Assembly: GCA_947465645.1 (NCBI GenBank)
Contig: CANIBQ010000044.1
Coordinates: 1 to 40,799 of the forward strand
Length of the DNA: 40,799 nucleotides
DNA from: Acidobacteriota bacterium
GTDB lineage: Bacteria > Acidobacteriota > Vicinamibacteria > Vicinamibacterales > UBA2999
Reading direction: 5' to 3'
Part shown: positions 6,223 to 15,108 of the stretch, in pieces
How the letters are laid out: each line of letters begins with the position of its first letter
How positions within the stretch are numbered: the stretch's first letter is position 1
Notes under the pieces: model-generated
Told to the model about the DNA's origin: nothing
The model's database searches: none
Seen by the model: only the letters and a program-made list of their open reading frames with translations
Made by a program: the position numbers and the translations under genes

Positions 6223-8610
6223 TCATTCGCCGCTCAGCGGCTGTGGATTCTCGACTTCATTGGGAATAACACGGGTGAACTGGCCACGTTGCAGCAATTC
6301 ACGCCCCTTGCCACCTCGGCCGGTGACCTCGTATTTCGTGGTGCTGATTGTCTGCTCGCTCCCCCGGCTCGTCTCGACCCGCATCAGATCGCGGTCGCCC
6401 GTCGAGGCGATGAAGCCGAGGACGCGGTCGTCCTTGTCGATCTTGATCAGGATTACACCCTTGCCTGGCCCTGACAGGTAATTCACTTCATCAGCCGGGC
6501 AGAGGATGGCGCGCGCTTCCTGCGTCGCCGCGATCACGATCTCACCCCCGGCCAGCTTGACGACGCCGACGACTTCCGAGCCCTGGGCAGGCCGCGCGTA
6601 GCGGCGTCCCGAACGCGTGCTGGCCTCGACGAACGACTCCAGGCTGAAACGCAGGCTGTAGCCGTCGCTCGTCACGGCGAGGGCATGCACCGGCGGCGGG
6701 ACGCCTTCCTTCCTGGTGGCGATGTTGCCAATCACGCGCGGATCCAGGCTGAAGGCGGCAATGACTCTCTCGCCGTCGCGCAGCTTGAACAGCTTCTGGA
6801 TCGGCTCGCCGTAGCCAGTCGACGCAGGAACGTCGATCAATCGCGAGGTGTACGCCACGCCGAAATTGGTGAAGAACACCGCGGTCGCCCGGGTGCTGCC
6901 GGGCAGCACGGTGAGCACGGCGTCGCCTTCTCTCAACCGCGTGGTGGCCAGATCGCGCACTTCCTTCTGCCGCTTGATCCAGCCGTCGCGCGAGACGATG
7001 ACGACGTTGTCTTCCTCCACGATGAAGTCGTCTTCGGTGAAGGCGACTTCCTCGGCCGTCTCGATCAGCGTGCGGCGCCTGTCCGCCTTGCCGGCATATT
7101 TCTGTTCGATCTCGTCAATCTCGGTGCGGACAATCTTCCAGCGGCCTTCCTCGTCATTGAGGAGGCCGGAGATCTGGCGCGCGCGCTTGCGCTTCTCGGC
7201 CAGCTCGTTCTGAATGACCAGGATCTCGAGGCGCGCCAGCCGGTACAGCTTCAGCTCGAGGATGGCGTCGGTCTGGTCGGCATCGAGCGAGAAGCGCTTC
7301 ATGATCTTCTCGGCCGAATCGGCCTTGCCGTCCGACTTGCGGATGATCTTGATGATCTCGTCGAGCGCGTCGAAGACCTTCTCGAAGCCTTCGAGGATGT
7401 GGATGCGCTTCTGCAGCGACGCGAGCTCGTGCTCCAGCCGGTTGGTGACGACCTCGAGCCGGAAGTGCAGGAAGTGCCAGAGAATCGCCTTGAGATCGAG
7501 GCGCTCCGGCCGGCCGACTTCGGCGTTCTCCGTCGGGATCAGGCAGGTGAGATTGACGATGAAGTTCGACTGGAGCGGCGTGTTCTTGAAGAGATACGCC
7601 ATCACGAGCTGCGGATCGGCGTCCTTCTTGATCTCGAGCTCGATCCGCACGTCATCGGTCGAGACATCCCGGATGTCCAAGAGCGGCGGCAGCTTGCGCG
7701 ACAGCACGACGTCGGCGATGCGCTCGACCAGCACCGACTTGTTCACCATGTAGGGAATGCTGGTGATGAAGATCTTCTGGCCGGCGCGCGATGCCGGCCC
7801 CTCTTCCCATGTCGCGCGAAGCCGCACCGTTCCCGAACCGGTCTTGTAGATCTCCTTCAGCTCGTCGGCCGAATTGAGGATCTGGCCGCCGGTGGGAAAG
7901 TCCGGCCCCTTCACCCAGCGACAGAGCTGCACGCTGCTCAGGTCGGGGTTGTCGAGCAACTTCACGAGCGCCGCGCAGATCTCGCCGAGGTTGTGCGGCG
8001 GCACATTCGTCGCCATGCCGACGGCGATGCCGGTGGTGCCGTTGATCAGGAGATTCGGGATGCGCGCCGGCAGGACGACCGGTTCGGTCTTGGTGCCGTC
8101 GTAGTTCGGGCGGAAGTGAACGGTCTTCTGGTCTATCTCGCTGAGCATCTCGTCCGAGATGCGGGCCAGGCGGCACTCCGTGTAGCGCATGGCCGCGGCG
8201 CTGTCGCCGTCGAGCGAGCCGAAGTTGCCGGAGCCGTCAACGAGCGGATAGCGCAGCGAGAACGGCTGCGCCATGCGAACGAGCGTCTCGTAGAGCGCGG
8301 CGTCGCCGTGAGGGTGGTAGCTCCCCATGACGTCGCCGACCACCTTTGCGCATTTCCGGTGCTTGACGTCGGCGGTCAGGTTCTGCTGCCACATCGTGTA
8401 GAGAATGCGGCGCTGCACCGGCTTGAGACCGTCGCGCACGTCGGGCAGCGCACGAGAGGTAATAACCGAGAGCGCGTAGTTGAGGTACCGGCTCTGCGCG
8501 GCCTCGTGTAATGCCACTGCCTCCTCGAATCCTCCGGGCGGCGGCGGCACAACTGACGGATCGCCGTCGGGCAGGTCGAACAGCGAGGGATCGGGCTTAC
8601 GCTTGGCCAA
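6223..8610 (-). CDS. parC: Type IIA DNA topoisomerase breakage-reunion subunit (ParC/GyrA family, topoisomerase IV-like)
   Basis: A 795-residue A subunit. The winged-helix/tower region contains [20 protein letters not shown], the quinolone-resistance region [19 protein letters not shown] (96-114) and the catalytic tyrosine Y143 in AMRYTECR. The C-terminal beta-pinwheel contains repeated [10 protein letters not shown] / [17 protein letters not shown] blades; a canonical GyrA box (QRRGGKG) is not seen at the first blade, which favours ParC, although a [12 protein letters not shown] stretch occurs near the end. The residue equivalent to the quinolone-contacting Ser80/Ser83 is Ala104, and E108 matches ParC Glu84. 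Translation starts at a TTG (8610), nine bases after the stop of the flavoprotein gene upstream, suggesting co-transcription. Together with the subunit at 2230-4134 it would form a heterotetramer that decatenates DNA. Confidence 0.92.
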   Translation of the reverse strand: MAKRKPDPSLFDLPDGDPSVVPPPPGGFEEAVALHEAAQSRYLNYALSVITSRALPDVRDGLKPVQRRILYTMWQQNLTADVKHRKCAKVVGDVMGSYHPHGDAALYETLVRMAQPFSLRYPLVDGSGNFGSLDGDSAAAMRYTECRLARISDEMLSEIDQKTVHFRPNYDGTKTEPVVLPARIPNLLINGTTGIAVGMATNVPPHNLGEICAALVKLLDNPDLSSVQLCRWVKGPDFPTGGQILNSADELKEIYKTGSGTVRLRATWEEGPASRAGQKIFITSIPYMVNKSVLVERIADVVLSRKLPPLLDIRDVSTDDVRIELEIKKDADPQLVMAYLFKNTPLQSNFIVNLTCLIPTENAEVGRPERLDLKAILWHFLHFRLEVVTNRLEHELASLQKRIHILEGFEKVFDALDEIIKIIRKSDGKADSAEKIMKRFSLDADQTDAILELKLYRLARLEILVIQNELAEKRKRARQISGLLNDEEGRWKIVRTEIDEIEQKYAGKADRRRTLIETAEEVAFTEDDFIVEEDNVVIVSRDGWIKRQKEVRDLATTRLREGDAVLTVLPGSTRATAVFFTNFGVAYTSRLIDVPASTGYGEPIQKLFKLRDGERVIAAFSLDPRVIGNIATRKEGVPPPVHALAVTSDGYSLRFSLESFVEASTRSGRRYARPAQGSEVVGVVKLAGGEIVIAATQEARAILCPADEVNYLSGPGKGVILIKIDKDDRVLGFIASTGDRDLMRVETSRGSEQTISTTKYEVTGRGGKGRELLQRGQFTRVIPNEVENPQPLSGE

Positions 8611-8619
8611 GTACGGTTC

Positions 8620-10011
8620 TCACGAAAAGATCTTCCCTGGATTCATACGGTTGTCGGGGTCGAGGGCCCGCTTGATCGCTTTCATCACTTCGATGGCTTC
8701 GCCGTGTTCTTCGGCCAGGTACTCCATTTTGCCCATCCCCACGCCGTGCTCTCCCGAGCACGTGCCTCCCATCGCCAGCGCCCGGCGCACGAGGCGGCCG
8801 TTGATCTCCTTGACCTGCGCCAGCTCGCTCGCGTTGTCGGGATTGATGACGAAGATCAGATGAAAGTTGCCGTCACCGGCGTGCCCCACCAGCGGCGCGA
8901 CCAGAGTGGATCGTTGCACGTCTTCCCTGGTCGCGAGGATGCACTCGGCCAGCCGCGAAATCGGCACGCACACATCCGTCGTCCAGGCCTTGCCGCCGGG
9001 TCGCAACGCCACCGCGGCATAGAACGCGTTGTGACGGGCGTGCCACAGCCTCGCGCGGTCCTCGGTCGTCGTCGCCCACTGGAACCCGGCGCCGCCGTTT
9101 TCAGAGGCAAGGTCTTCGACGCTTCGCACGTGCTCGGCCAGGTTTTCCGCGCTGGTGCCATGAAACTCGAAGAAAAGCGTCGGCACCGCCGGATAGGCCA
9201 GGTGCGAATAACGATTCACCGCTTCGATTTGCACCTCGTCCAGCAGCTCGATGCGAGCCACGGGGATCCCGAGCTGGATCGTCGTCATCACCGTCTTCAC
9301 GGCGCCTTCCATGGTGGCGAAGCCGCACACGGCGGCCAAGACCGCCTCCGGCAGGCCGTGAAGGCGGACGGTGACCTCGGTGATCACACCGAGCGTGCCC
9401 TCGGAGCCGACGAACAATCGCGTGAGGTCGTAGCCGGATGACGACTTGCGGGCTCGGCCGCCTGTTCGAATCACGCGGCCGTCAGCGAGCACGACGGTCA
9501 GGCCGAGAACTGCCTCACGCATGGTGCCGTATCGCACCGCCGTCGTCCCCGATGCGCGCGTCGCCGCCATGCCTCCAAGCGTCGCGTCGGCCCCGGGATC
9601 GACCCAGAAGGTGACGCCGGTGTTGGCGAGCGCCTTGTTCAACTGGCGGTGGGTGACGCCGGCCTCCACGGTGGCGTCGAGATCGTCGACGCTGACGCGG
9701 ACGACCCGGTTCATCCGCGACATGTCGATCGACACTCCGCCATGGATCGCGTTGACGTGCCCTTCGAGCGCCGACCCGATGCCGAACGGTACGACCGGCG
9801 AACGATGACGCGCAGCCGCGGCGACGACCGCGCTCACCTCAGCGGTGGTGAGCGGAAAGACCACCGCGTCGGGTTCGCCCGACGGATGCCACGATTCGCC
9901 GTGACTGTGGTGCTCGAGCTGCGTCGGGTTCGTCGTGCAGCGATCGCCTACCAGCGCGCGCAGGTCTGCCAGGAGCGCGTCGCGAGTGCTGGGCGAAAGG
10001 ACCGACGTCAT
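8620..10011 (-). CDS. FAD-linked 2-hydroxy acid oxidase (GlcD / D-lactate dehydrogenase-like)
   Basis: A 463-residue flavoprotein. The N-terminal PCMH-type FAD-binding domain has VVFPLTTAEVSAVVAAAARH and PFGIGSALEGHVNAI, GADATLGGMAATRASGTTAVRYGTMRE and KSSSGYDLTRLFVGSEGTLG; the C-terminal oxidase domain carries the metal-binding GHAGDGNFH and the closing CSGEHGVGMGK. These are the marks of the LDHD/GlcD family, which oxidises D-lactate, glycolate or related 2-hydroxy acids and hands electrons to a quinone or cytochrome. No iron-sulfur GlcF partner is adjacent, so D-lactate dehydrogenase is the more likely sense. It starts with ATG at 10011 opposite a DinB gene, across a dyad operator at 10015-10045, and runs into parC nine bases downstream. 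Substrate is inferred. Confidence 0.9.
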   Translation of the reverse strand: MTSVLSPSTRDALLADLRALVGDRCTTNPTQLEHHSHGESWHPSGEPDAVVFPLTTAEVSAVVAAAARHRSPVVPFGIGSALEGHVNAIHGGVSIDMSRMNRVVRVSVDDLDATVEAGVTHRQLNKALANTGVTFWVDPGADATLGGMAATRASGTTAVRYGTMREAVLGLTVVLADGRVIRTGGRARKSSSGYDLTRLFVGSEGTLGVITEVTVRLHGLPEAVLAAVCGFATMEGAVKTVMTTIQLGIPVARIELLDEVQIEAVNRYSHLAYPAVPTLFFEFHGTSAENLAEHVRSVEDLASENGGAGFQWATTTEDRARLWHARHNAFYAAVALRPGGKAWTTDVCVPISRLAECILATREDVQRSTLVAPLVGHAGDGNFHLIFVINPDNASELAQVKEINGRLVRRALAMGGTCSGEHGVGMGKMEYLAEEHGEAIEVMKAIKRALDPDNRMNPGKIFS

Positions 10012-10014
10012 CGA

Positions 10015-10045
10015 GCGTTGTATTATTCCAGATTCGGAACAACGC
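10015..10045. promoter_or_regulatory. Dyad operator candidate in divergent promoter region
   Basis: GCGTTGT at 10015-10021 is matched by ACAACGC at 10039-10045, and inside it TTCC (10026-10029) is matched by GGAA (10036-10039). The site sits between the start of the lactate dehydrogenase-like gene (10011, minus) and the DinB gene (10066, plus), so a dimeric regulator bound here could control both. No regulator gene is adjacent. An AT-rich TATTAT lies within it. Confidence 0.45.
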
Positions 10046-10065
10046 CTACACGTGAGGAGATGAAC

Positions 10066-10617
10066 ATGCTGTGTTACGGAGCCAAGGATCTCGCCAGAGC
10101 GTATCGCACCGTCCGGGAGAATACGGTGAAGGCCGCCGAGGAGATTCCTGAATCACAACTCGACTTCGCGCCGGCGGCCGGAACCCGCACCATCCGTCAG
10201 CTGTTGACGCACCTCGCCCTCACCGACGCGTTCTCTGGCATCCACAAGGAGAAGCGCACGAACTTCGAAGGGTTCAACTTTCCGGAGATCGTCGGCAAGA
10301 TGACGGCGGAAGAACAGAAACCCAGATCGAAGGCCGAGCTCATCGCGATGTTGAAACAGCGCGGCGAGGAGACGGCATCCTGGATCGAGTCGCTGAACGA
10401 TGATTTCCTGGCGGAGTCGTTCACCCAGCCCCCTGGCGTCACCCCGGCCACCAAGACGCGTTTCGAGATGATCATGGGCATGAAAGAGCATGAGATGCAT
10501 CATCGGGCGCAACTGATGCTCATGCAGCGGATGATCGGCCAGGTGCCGCACCTGACGCGCGCCATGCAGGAGCGATTCGCGGCTCGCGCGACACAGCAGG
10601 CCGTCCCATCGGTGTAA
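10066..10617 (+). CDS. DinB-family four-helix-bundle protein
   Basis: A 183-residue protein of the DinB/YfiT superfamily. The metal-binding histidines are seen at the usual three places: LLTHLALTDAF in the second helix and MKEHEMHHRAQLMLM in the fourth. Members bind a divalent metal and often act as thiol-dependent S-transferases for detoxification; the specific substrate here is unknown. The start is set at ATG 10066 because GAGGAG (10054-10059) has ideal spacing to it, whereas the in-frame ATG at 10060 directly abuts that sequence. It diverges from the lactate dehydrogenase-like gene and converges with the MocR-type regulator, whose stop is four bases beyond its own. A second, distantly related DinB-type gene lies at 22354-22890. 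Confidence 0.88.
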   Translation: MLCYGAKDLARAYRTVRENTVKAAEEIPESQLDFAPAAGTRTIRQLLTHLALTDAFSGIHKEKRTNFEGFNFPEIVGKMTAEEQKPRSKAELIAMLKQRGEETASWIESLNDDFLAESFTQPPGVTPATKTRFEMIMGMKEHEMHHRAQLMLMQRMIGQVPHLTRAMQERFAARATQQAVPSV

Positions 10618-10621
10618 CGAC

Positions 10622-11947
10622 TCACGCCGATCCTCGAGACGACGGACGCATCACCTCCGCGAGCGCGTCCGCAAAGCGCTCGGTGTCCGGTGGGGTGAGC
10701 GTGGCGATCGTGACCCGGATGCCGGGAGGGCTGGCGACGCGAAAGCGCTCGCCGGCCGCAACCGCCCACCCGCGCACGGCCAGCCCGTGTGTGACCACCG
10801 ATTCTTCGCGGACCGGCACCCACACGTTCAGCCCGCTGCGGCCTCGCGCCTCGATTCCACGCGACGCAAGCGCGTCGAGCAGCGCGGTGCGCCGCTGGGC
10901 ATAGATGTCCGCGGCCCTGGCCAGCCTCCGCCCGCTCGACGGATCCGACCACACGGCCAGCGCCAGTTGCTGCAGGATGCCGCTCACCCACCGGGCGCCA
11001 AGCGACTGGCGCCCCTGCACGCGCGACACCGTGAGCTCGTCGCCTGCCATCACGGCGACTCGCAGATCCGGACCGAGGAACTTCGACGTGGAGCGGACGA
11101 CGGCCCATCGCTGTACGCCTCCGGTCACGGTGACAGGCGGGGCCCCGCTGATGGGCCCGGCGTAGTCGTTTTCGATCAGGACGACGTCGGGGTACCCGCG
11201 AAGAATCCGCTGGAGCTCGCGCGCGCGGCGATCCGTAATCGCGGCACCGGTGGGATTCTGCGCCCGGGGAGTGATGACGATCGCCTGACACGTGCGGCGC
11301 AACGCGGCGTCGACTCCCAGAGGCACCGGTCCCTGGTCGTCCACGGGGAACGGGACGACGACGAATGACGCCGCGCTGAGAAGATCGAGCAGACCGGGAA
11401 GAGCCGGGTCTTCCACAGCGACGCGATCCCCCGGACGCAGGTGCTCGCGCAGGATCCGCTCGATGCCGTCGAGCGCACCACTGACCACGGTGACGAACCG
11501 CGAGTCGACGCCGTCGGCCTCGAACTCACCCGCCGCGAATGTCACGAACGGTCGGATGTGTCGGGGTGCGCCGTAGAGGCGCGGCTCCGGGCTGATGGCA
11601 CCCAGGGCCGGGGCGAGGGGCGGCAGCAGCGCCGGGTCCGGGTTGCCGGTCGTGAGATCGATTGCCCCTGCTGCGACCGGTTCATCGCCCGACGCCGGCG
11701 AGAGCGGTGTGGGAGCCCGGCCGGCGACCAGGGTGCCGCGTCTGCCGTGGCCTGAGATGAGTCCGCGATTTCGGAGGAGCTTGTAGGCGGCGGCGACGGT
11801 GGCGGGGCTGACTTTGAGACCCTCGGCGAGGTCGCGGACGGTGGGCAGCGGGTCGCCGGGGCCGGTCCGTCTGCGATGGAGCCCCTGTTCGATCGAGCCG
11901 GCGATTGCTGCCGCGGTCGATCCGGTAATCCACTTATGTGGTGGCAC
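10622..11947 (-). CDS. MocR-type regulator: GntR winged helix fused to class I aminotransferase domain
   Basis: This 441-residue protein has an N-terminal winged helix of GntR type (GDPLPTVRDLAEGLKVSPAT followed by VAAAYKLLRNRGLISGHGRRG, residues 33-73) and a C-terminal fold-type I aminotransferase-like domain. The presumptive PLP lysine lies in RSTSKFLGPDLRVA, and the cofactor-binding 'NPTG' and 'ENDYAG' motifs are present. MocR proteins are PLP-sensing transcription factors that control genes of PLP, amino acid or GABA metabolism. The start is GTG at 11947. It diverges from the MutS-like gene; the 78-base spacer contains an AT-rich dyad (11952-11972) suited to its own binding. No PLP synthesis gene is adjacent, but the kynureninase-like PLP enzyme lies downstream of the divergent gene. 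The target set is inferred only. Confidence 0.9.
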   Translation of the reverse strand: MPPHKWITGSTAAAIAGSIEQGLHRRRTGPGDPLPTVRDLAEGLKVSPATVAAAYKLLRNRGLISGHGRRGTLVAGRAPTPLSPASGDEPVAAGAIDLTTGNPDPALLPPLAPALGAISPEPRLYGAPRHIRPFVTFAAGEFEADGVDSRFVTVVSGALDGIERILREHLRPGDRVAVEDPALPGLLDLLSAASFVVVPFPVDDQGPVPLGVDAALRRTCQAIVITPRAQNPTGAAITDRRARELQRILRGYPDVVLIENDYAGPISGAPPVTVTGGVQRWAVVRSTSKFLGPDLRVAVMAGDELTVSRVQGRQSLGARWVSGILQQLALAVWSDPSSGRRLARAADIYAQRRTALLDALASRGIEARGRSGLNVWVPVREESVVTHGLAVRGWAVAAGERFRVASPPGIRVTIATLTPPDTERFADALAEVMRPSSRGSA

Positions 11948-11951
11948 GTAA

Positions 11952-11972
11952 TATGTTTCGTACTATAACATA
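11952..11972. promoter_or_regulatory. Candidate operator in the MocR/MutS-like divergent spacer
   Basis: TATGTT at 11952-11957 and AACATA at 11967-11972 form an inverted repeat with nine bases between them, in a markedly AT-rich patch of otherwise GC-rich DNA. On the minus strand the TATAGT inside it (plus-strand 11961-11966) resembles a -10 box for the regulator gene. Autoregulation by the MocR protein is the natural guess. Confidence 0.4.
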
Positions 11973-12025
11973 ACTTACGGCGCGATCTTGCCTTTCGGGA
12001 GCGTCCCGGCGGCGAGCCTGACAGA

Positions 12026-13867
12026 ATGACGCCTGTGTCCACCCCCTCTGGCGGCGAGTACCGGGCGCGGCTCGACCAGCGCCGGGCCGCGCAGCGCTCA
12101 CTCAACCGTCTCGACGCTCGATACAGCTTCGCCCGCCTCATCGTCTTTGCGGCCGGCGTGCTACTGGCCATCATCTGGTGGCGCGGCCTCGTGACGCCCT
12201 GGATGCTGGCGCTCCCAGCCGTGGCGTTTGCCGTGCTGATGCAGCGCCACGACCGCATCATTCGGGATGGAGACGCGGCGACACGCGCCATTGCTTTCTA
12301 CGAACGCGGCCTGGCGCGCATCGAGGATCGCTGGAGCGGAACCGGCGAGCCCGGCGATCGCTTTCGCGACGACCGCCACCTGTACGCCAACGACCTTGAC
12401 CTCTTCGGCCGCGGCTCCCTCTTCGAGCTGCTCTCACTGGCGAGAACACGCGCAGGCGAGGAGGCGCTGGCGTCGTGGCTGAAGACCGCCTCTCCCGTCG
12501 ATGAGATTCGCACGCGGCAGCAGGCCATCGACGAGCTGACGCCGGCCCTGGACCTGCGGGAAGCGCTGGCACTGGCGGGGGCCGACGTCGGCGCCAGCGT
12601 TGACAGCGACGCGCTCGTCCGGTGGGCCGAAGCCGCGCCCGTGCTGCCAGGGCAATGGCTTCGCTGGGTGGCGATGTTCCTGACCGTGAATGCGGTCGCC
12701 ACCGCGGCGTTCTGGGCGGTCACCGGCAACTCGGGTCCCTTCATCGCGCTGGTCGTGGCGCAGGTGCTGTTCTCGGTCCCCCAACGGCGCCGGATTCAGC
12801 AGGCGCTCCACGCCGCCGAGGGCCCCGCGCGCGACCTCGACGTCCTGGCCCACGTACTCGAGCGGCTGGAGCGCGAGCGGTTTTCGTCCGCGCGCCTGGT
12901 CGCGCTGCGCGAGGGCCTCGACACCGCCGGCGTACCCGCATCCAGCGCGATCGGACAACTGCGGCGGCTGGTCGAGCTCCACGACTGGCAGCACAACCAG
13001 TTCTTCGCGCCGCTGGCGGCAGCGCTCCTCTGGGGTACGCACCTGGCCTGGGCGATCGAGGGCTGGCGCCGGCAGCATGGCGCGCACGTGGGCGGATGGC
13101 TGCGAACGGTGGGCGAGTTCGAGGCGCTCGGCTCGCTCTCCGCCTACAGGTACGAACATCCCGACGCGTCATTCCCCGACATCGTCGACTCACCCCCCGC
13201 GGATCGTCGAGGGCTCTTCGAGGGCGGGGGGCTCGGTCATCCGCTCATTGCGCGGACGCAGATGGTTCGCAACGACGTCAGCCTGACGGGCGATCTTCGC
13301 CTGCTGATCGTCAGCGGCTCGAACATGTCGGGCAAGAGCACGCTGCTGCGGACGGTCGGCATCAACGCGGTGCTCGCCCTGGCCGGGGCACCGGTGTGCG
13401 CGACCTCGCTCCGGCTCACGCCGTTCGTCATCGGCGCGACGCTGCGGATCCAGGACTCGCTGCAGGAGGGGCGGTCGCGGTTCTACGCGGAGATCACCCG
13501 CCTGCGCGAGCTGACCGATGTCGCGCGCGGGCCTGTGCCGCTGCTGTTCCTGCTCGACGAGCTGTTTCACGGCACTAACTCGCACGATCGCCTGGTCGGC
13601 GCATCGGGCGTCCTTCAGAGCCTCCTCGACCGCGGCGCCACCGGACTGATCACCACGCACGATCTCGCGCTCACCGCCGTCGCCAACGAGCTCGCGCCGC
13701 GAGCCGCCAACGTGCACTTCGAGGACCACTTCGAGCACGGCGGTCTCCACTTCGACTACCGCATGAAGCCCGGCCCGGTGACGCGCAGTAACGCGCTCGC
13801 GCTGATGCGCGCCGTCGGGCTCGACGTGAATCAGGCGTCCGCCATGAGTGATCCGGACGCGCGGTGA
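12026..13867 (+). CDS. Membrane-associated MutS-family ATPase
   Basis: A 613-residue protein with the MutS ATPase core at its C-terminus: Walker A GSNMSGKST (about 430-438), the conserved IGATLRIQDSLQEGRSRFYA segment, Walker B LLFLLDELFHGTNS (about 505) and the GLITTHDLALT switch. Unlike mismatch-repair MutS it lacks the mismatch-recognition and connector domains and has paired hydrophobic helices near residues 35-70 and 215-250, so it is probably inner-membrane bound. Such membrane MutS homologues are widespread in Bacteroidetes and Acidobacteria but their role is not settled; classical mismatch repair is unlikely. Its stop overlaps the GTG start of the next gene by four bases, so the two are translationally coupled. 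ATPase call is firm, biological role open. Confidence 0.88.
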   Translation: MTPVSTPSGGEYRARLDQRRAAQRSLNRLDARYSFARLIVFAAGVLLAIIWWRGLVTPWMLALPAVAFAVLMQRHDRIIRDGDAATRAIAFYERGLARIEDRWSGTGEPGDRFRDDRHLYANDLDLFGRGSLFELLSLARTRAGEEALASWLKTASPVDEIRTRQQAIDELTPALDLREALALAGADVGASVDSDALVRWAEAAPVLPGQWLRWVAMFLTVNAVATAAFWAVTGNSGPFIALVVAQVLFSVPQRRRIQQALHAAEGPARDLDVLAHVLERLERERFSSARLVALREGLDTAGVPASSAIGQLRRLVELHDWQHNQFFAPLAAALLWGTHLAWAIEGWRRQHGAHVGGWLRTVGEFEALGSLSAYRYEHPDASFPDIVDSPPADRRGLFEGGGLGHPLIARTQMVRNDVSLTGDLRLLIVSGSNMSGKSTLLRTVGINAVLALAGAPVCATSLRLTPFVIGATLRIQDSLQEGRSRFYAEITRLRELTDVARGPVPLLFLLDELFHGTNSHDRLVGASGVLQSLLDRGATGLITTHDLALTAVANELAPRAANVHFEDHFEHGGLHFDYRMKPGPVTRSNALALMRAVGLDVNQASAMSDPDAR

Positions 13868-15024
13868 ACCCGCTCGCCGCGCACTACTCCCGGTTCAGGG
13901 TCGCGGATCGCATTCCCCTCACCGGACATTCTCACCAGGCCTGGCCCGACGTGGCCTTCGACGCGCAGCAGCGTGCGTGGCTCGATGCGGCCGAGCTCGT
14001 CGACGACAAATGGGCCAAGGCCGAGGAGCGGGCGTCGCTGGTGCGCGAGGGCTTTGCCAGGTTGCTCGGCGATGCGCCAGCCAACATTGCCCTCGGCCAG
14101 AACACGCACGAGCTCGTGACGCGGTGGCTCTCGGCGCTGCCACTTCGCCAGCGGCCGCGCATCGTGACGACGGACGGCGAATTCCACACCATCCGGCGGC
14201 AGATGGATCGGCTCGAAGAGGACGGCGCCCTCGCGGTCGTCCGGGTCGCGGCATGGCCGGTGGACACGCTCGCTGAACGGCTCGCCCTCTCGGTCGACGA
14301 TCGAACCGCCGGCGTGATGGTGTCGTCGGTGCTCTATGAGACTGCCGAGATCGTGCCGGGCCTCGGTCGCCTCGCGTCCGTCTGCGGCGTCCGCGGCGCC
14401 GCACTTCTCGTCGACGCGTACCACCACCTCAACGTGGTGCCGTTCGATCTCATTTCGACGGGTTTGGCCGATGCGTTCGTGACGGGCGGCGGCTACAAGT
14501 ATTGCCAGCTTGGCGAAGGCAACTGCTTCCTGCGCGTGCCGGCTGGCCGGAACATGCGCCCGATCCTGACCGGGTGGTTCGCCGAGTTTGCCGCGCTCGC
14601 GACTTCACCCGCCGATGCGTCCGTGAGGTACGGTCCGGGCGCGGCCGCCTTCGGCGGCGCAACCTACGACCCGACGTCGCACTACCGTGCCGCGGCAGTC
14701 TTCGAGTTTCACCTCCAGAAGGGACTGACGCCCGACCGGCTCCGCGAGATCAGCCGTCACCAGGTCACGCTCCTGAAGTCACGCTTCGAGGAACTGGATC
14801 TGGACAAGGATGTTGCGCGCGTGGTGCCGGTGCCCGATGCGATGCGAGCCGGCTTTCTCGCAGTCAGGGCGCCTCGTGCCGCTGATCTGTCACGAGCGTT
14901 GCGCGACCGTGGAGTGCTGACCGATGCCCGCGGCGACATCCTGCGCCTCGGCCCCGCACCCTATCTCGACGATCGGCAACTGACCGACGGCGTCGCTGCC
15001 CTCGGCGAAATCGCCGTCAGATGA
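13864..15024 (+). CDS. Kynureninase-like PLP-dependent enzyme (aminotransferase class V fold)
   Basis: A 386-residue fold-type I PLP enzyme. The order of motifs follows kynureninase: 'LTGHSHQAWP' near the N-terminus, ALGQNTHELVTRWLSALP, the PLP-ring aspartate region GAALLVDAYHHLNVVPFD and the Schiff-base lysine (about residue 211) in GGGYKYCQLGEGNCFLRVP. Kynureninase hydrolyses kynurenine to anthranilate and alanine, but no other kynurenine-pathway gene is near, and the sequence is shorter than canonical enzymes (about 415-465 residues), so a related C-S or C-C lyase or aminotransferase activity is possible. GTG start at 13864 overlaps the MutS-like stop. Just after its stop lie two GGCT-NN-AGCC palindromes that can serve as a transcription barrier against the convergent gene. 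Confidence 0.78.
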   Translation: MNPLAAHYSRFRVADRIPLTGHSHQAWPDVAFDAQQRAWLDAAELVDDKWAKAEERASLVREGFARLLGDAPANIALGQNTHELVTRWLSALPLRQRPRIVTTDGEFHTIRRQMDRLEEDGALAVVRVAAWPVDTLAERLALSVDDRTAGVMVSSVLYETAEIVPGLGRLASVCGVRGAALLVDAYHHLNVVPFDLISTGLADAFVTGGGYKYCQLGEGNCFLRVPAGRNMRPILTGWFAEFAALATSPADASVRYGPGAAAFGGATYDPTSHYRAAAVFEFHLQKGLTPDRLREISRHQVTLLKSRFEELDLDKDVARVVPVPDAMRAGFLAVRAPRAADLSRALRDRGVLTDARGDILRLGPAPYLDDRQLTDGVAALGEIAVR

Positions 15025-15108
15025 CGCGGGGGCTAAAGCCCCCGCGCGACATCCGCCCGTGGATCGCACGCCACCTGTCGCCTGTAGAGCGCAGGCTTCA
15101 GCCTGCGC
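15025..15108. repeat. Two GGCT-NN-AGCC palindromes between convergent genes
   Basis: The first hairpin, 15025-15046, pairs CGCGGGGGCT with AGCCCCCGCG across AA. The second, 15089-15108, pairs GCGCAGGCT with AGCCTGCGC across TC. Both share the core of the repeat cluster at 1335-1433 and the element at 40414-40433. The TGA stop of the minus-strand aminomethyltransferase-like gene (15098-15100) falls in the loop of the second palindrome. Placement between two converging 3' ends suits bidirectional termination or mRNA 3'-end protection. Confidence 0.8.

Noticed and set aside
6685..8511. 608-codon plus-strand ORF opposite parC
   Set aside because: Antisense shadow of an intact ParC; its composition is the mirror image of parC codons with no recognisable motif.
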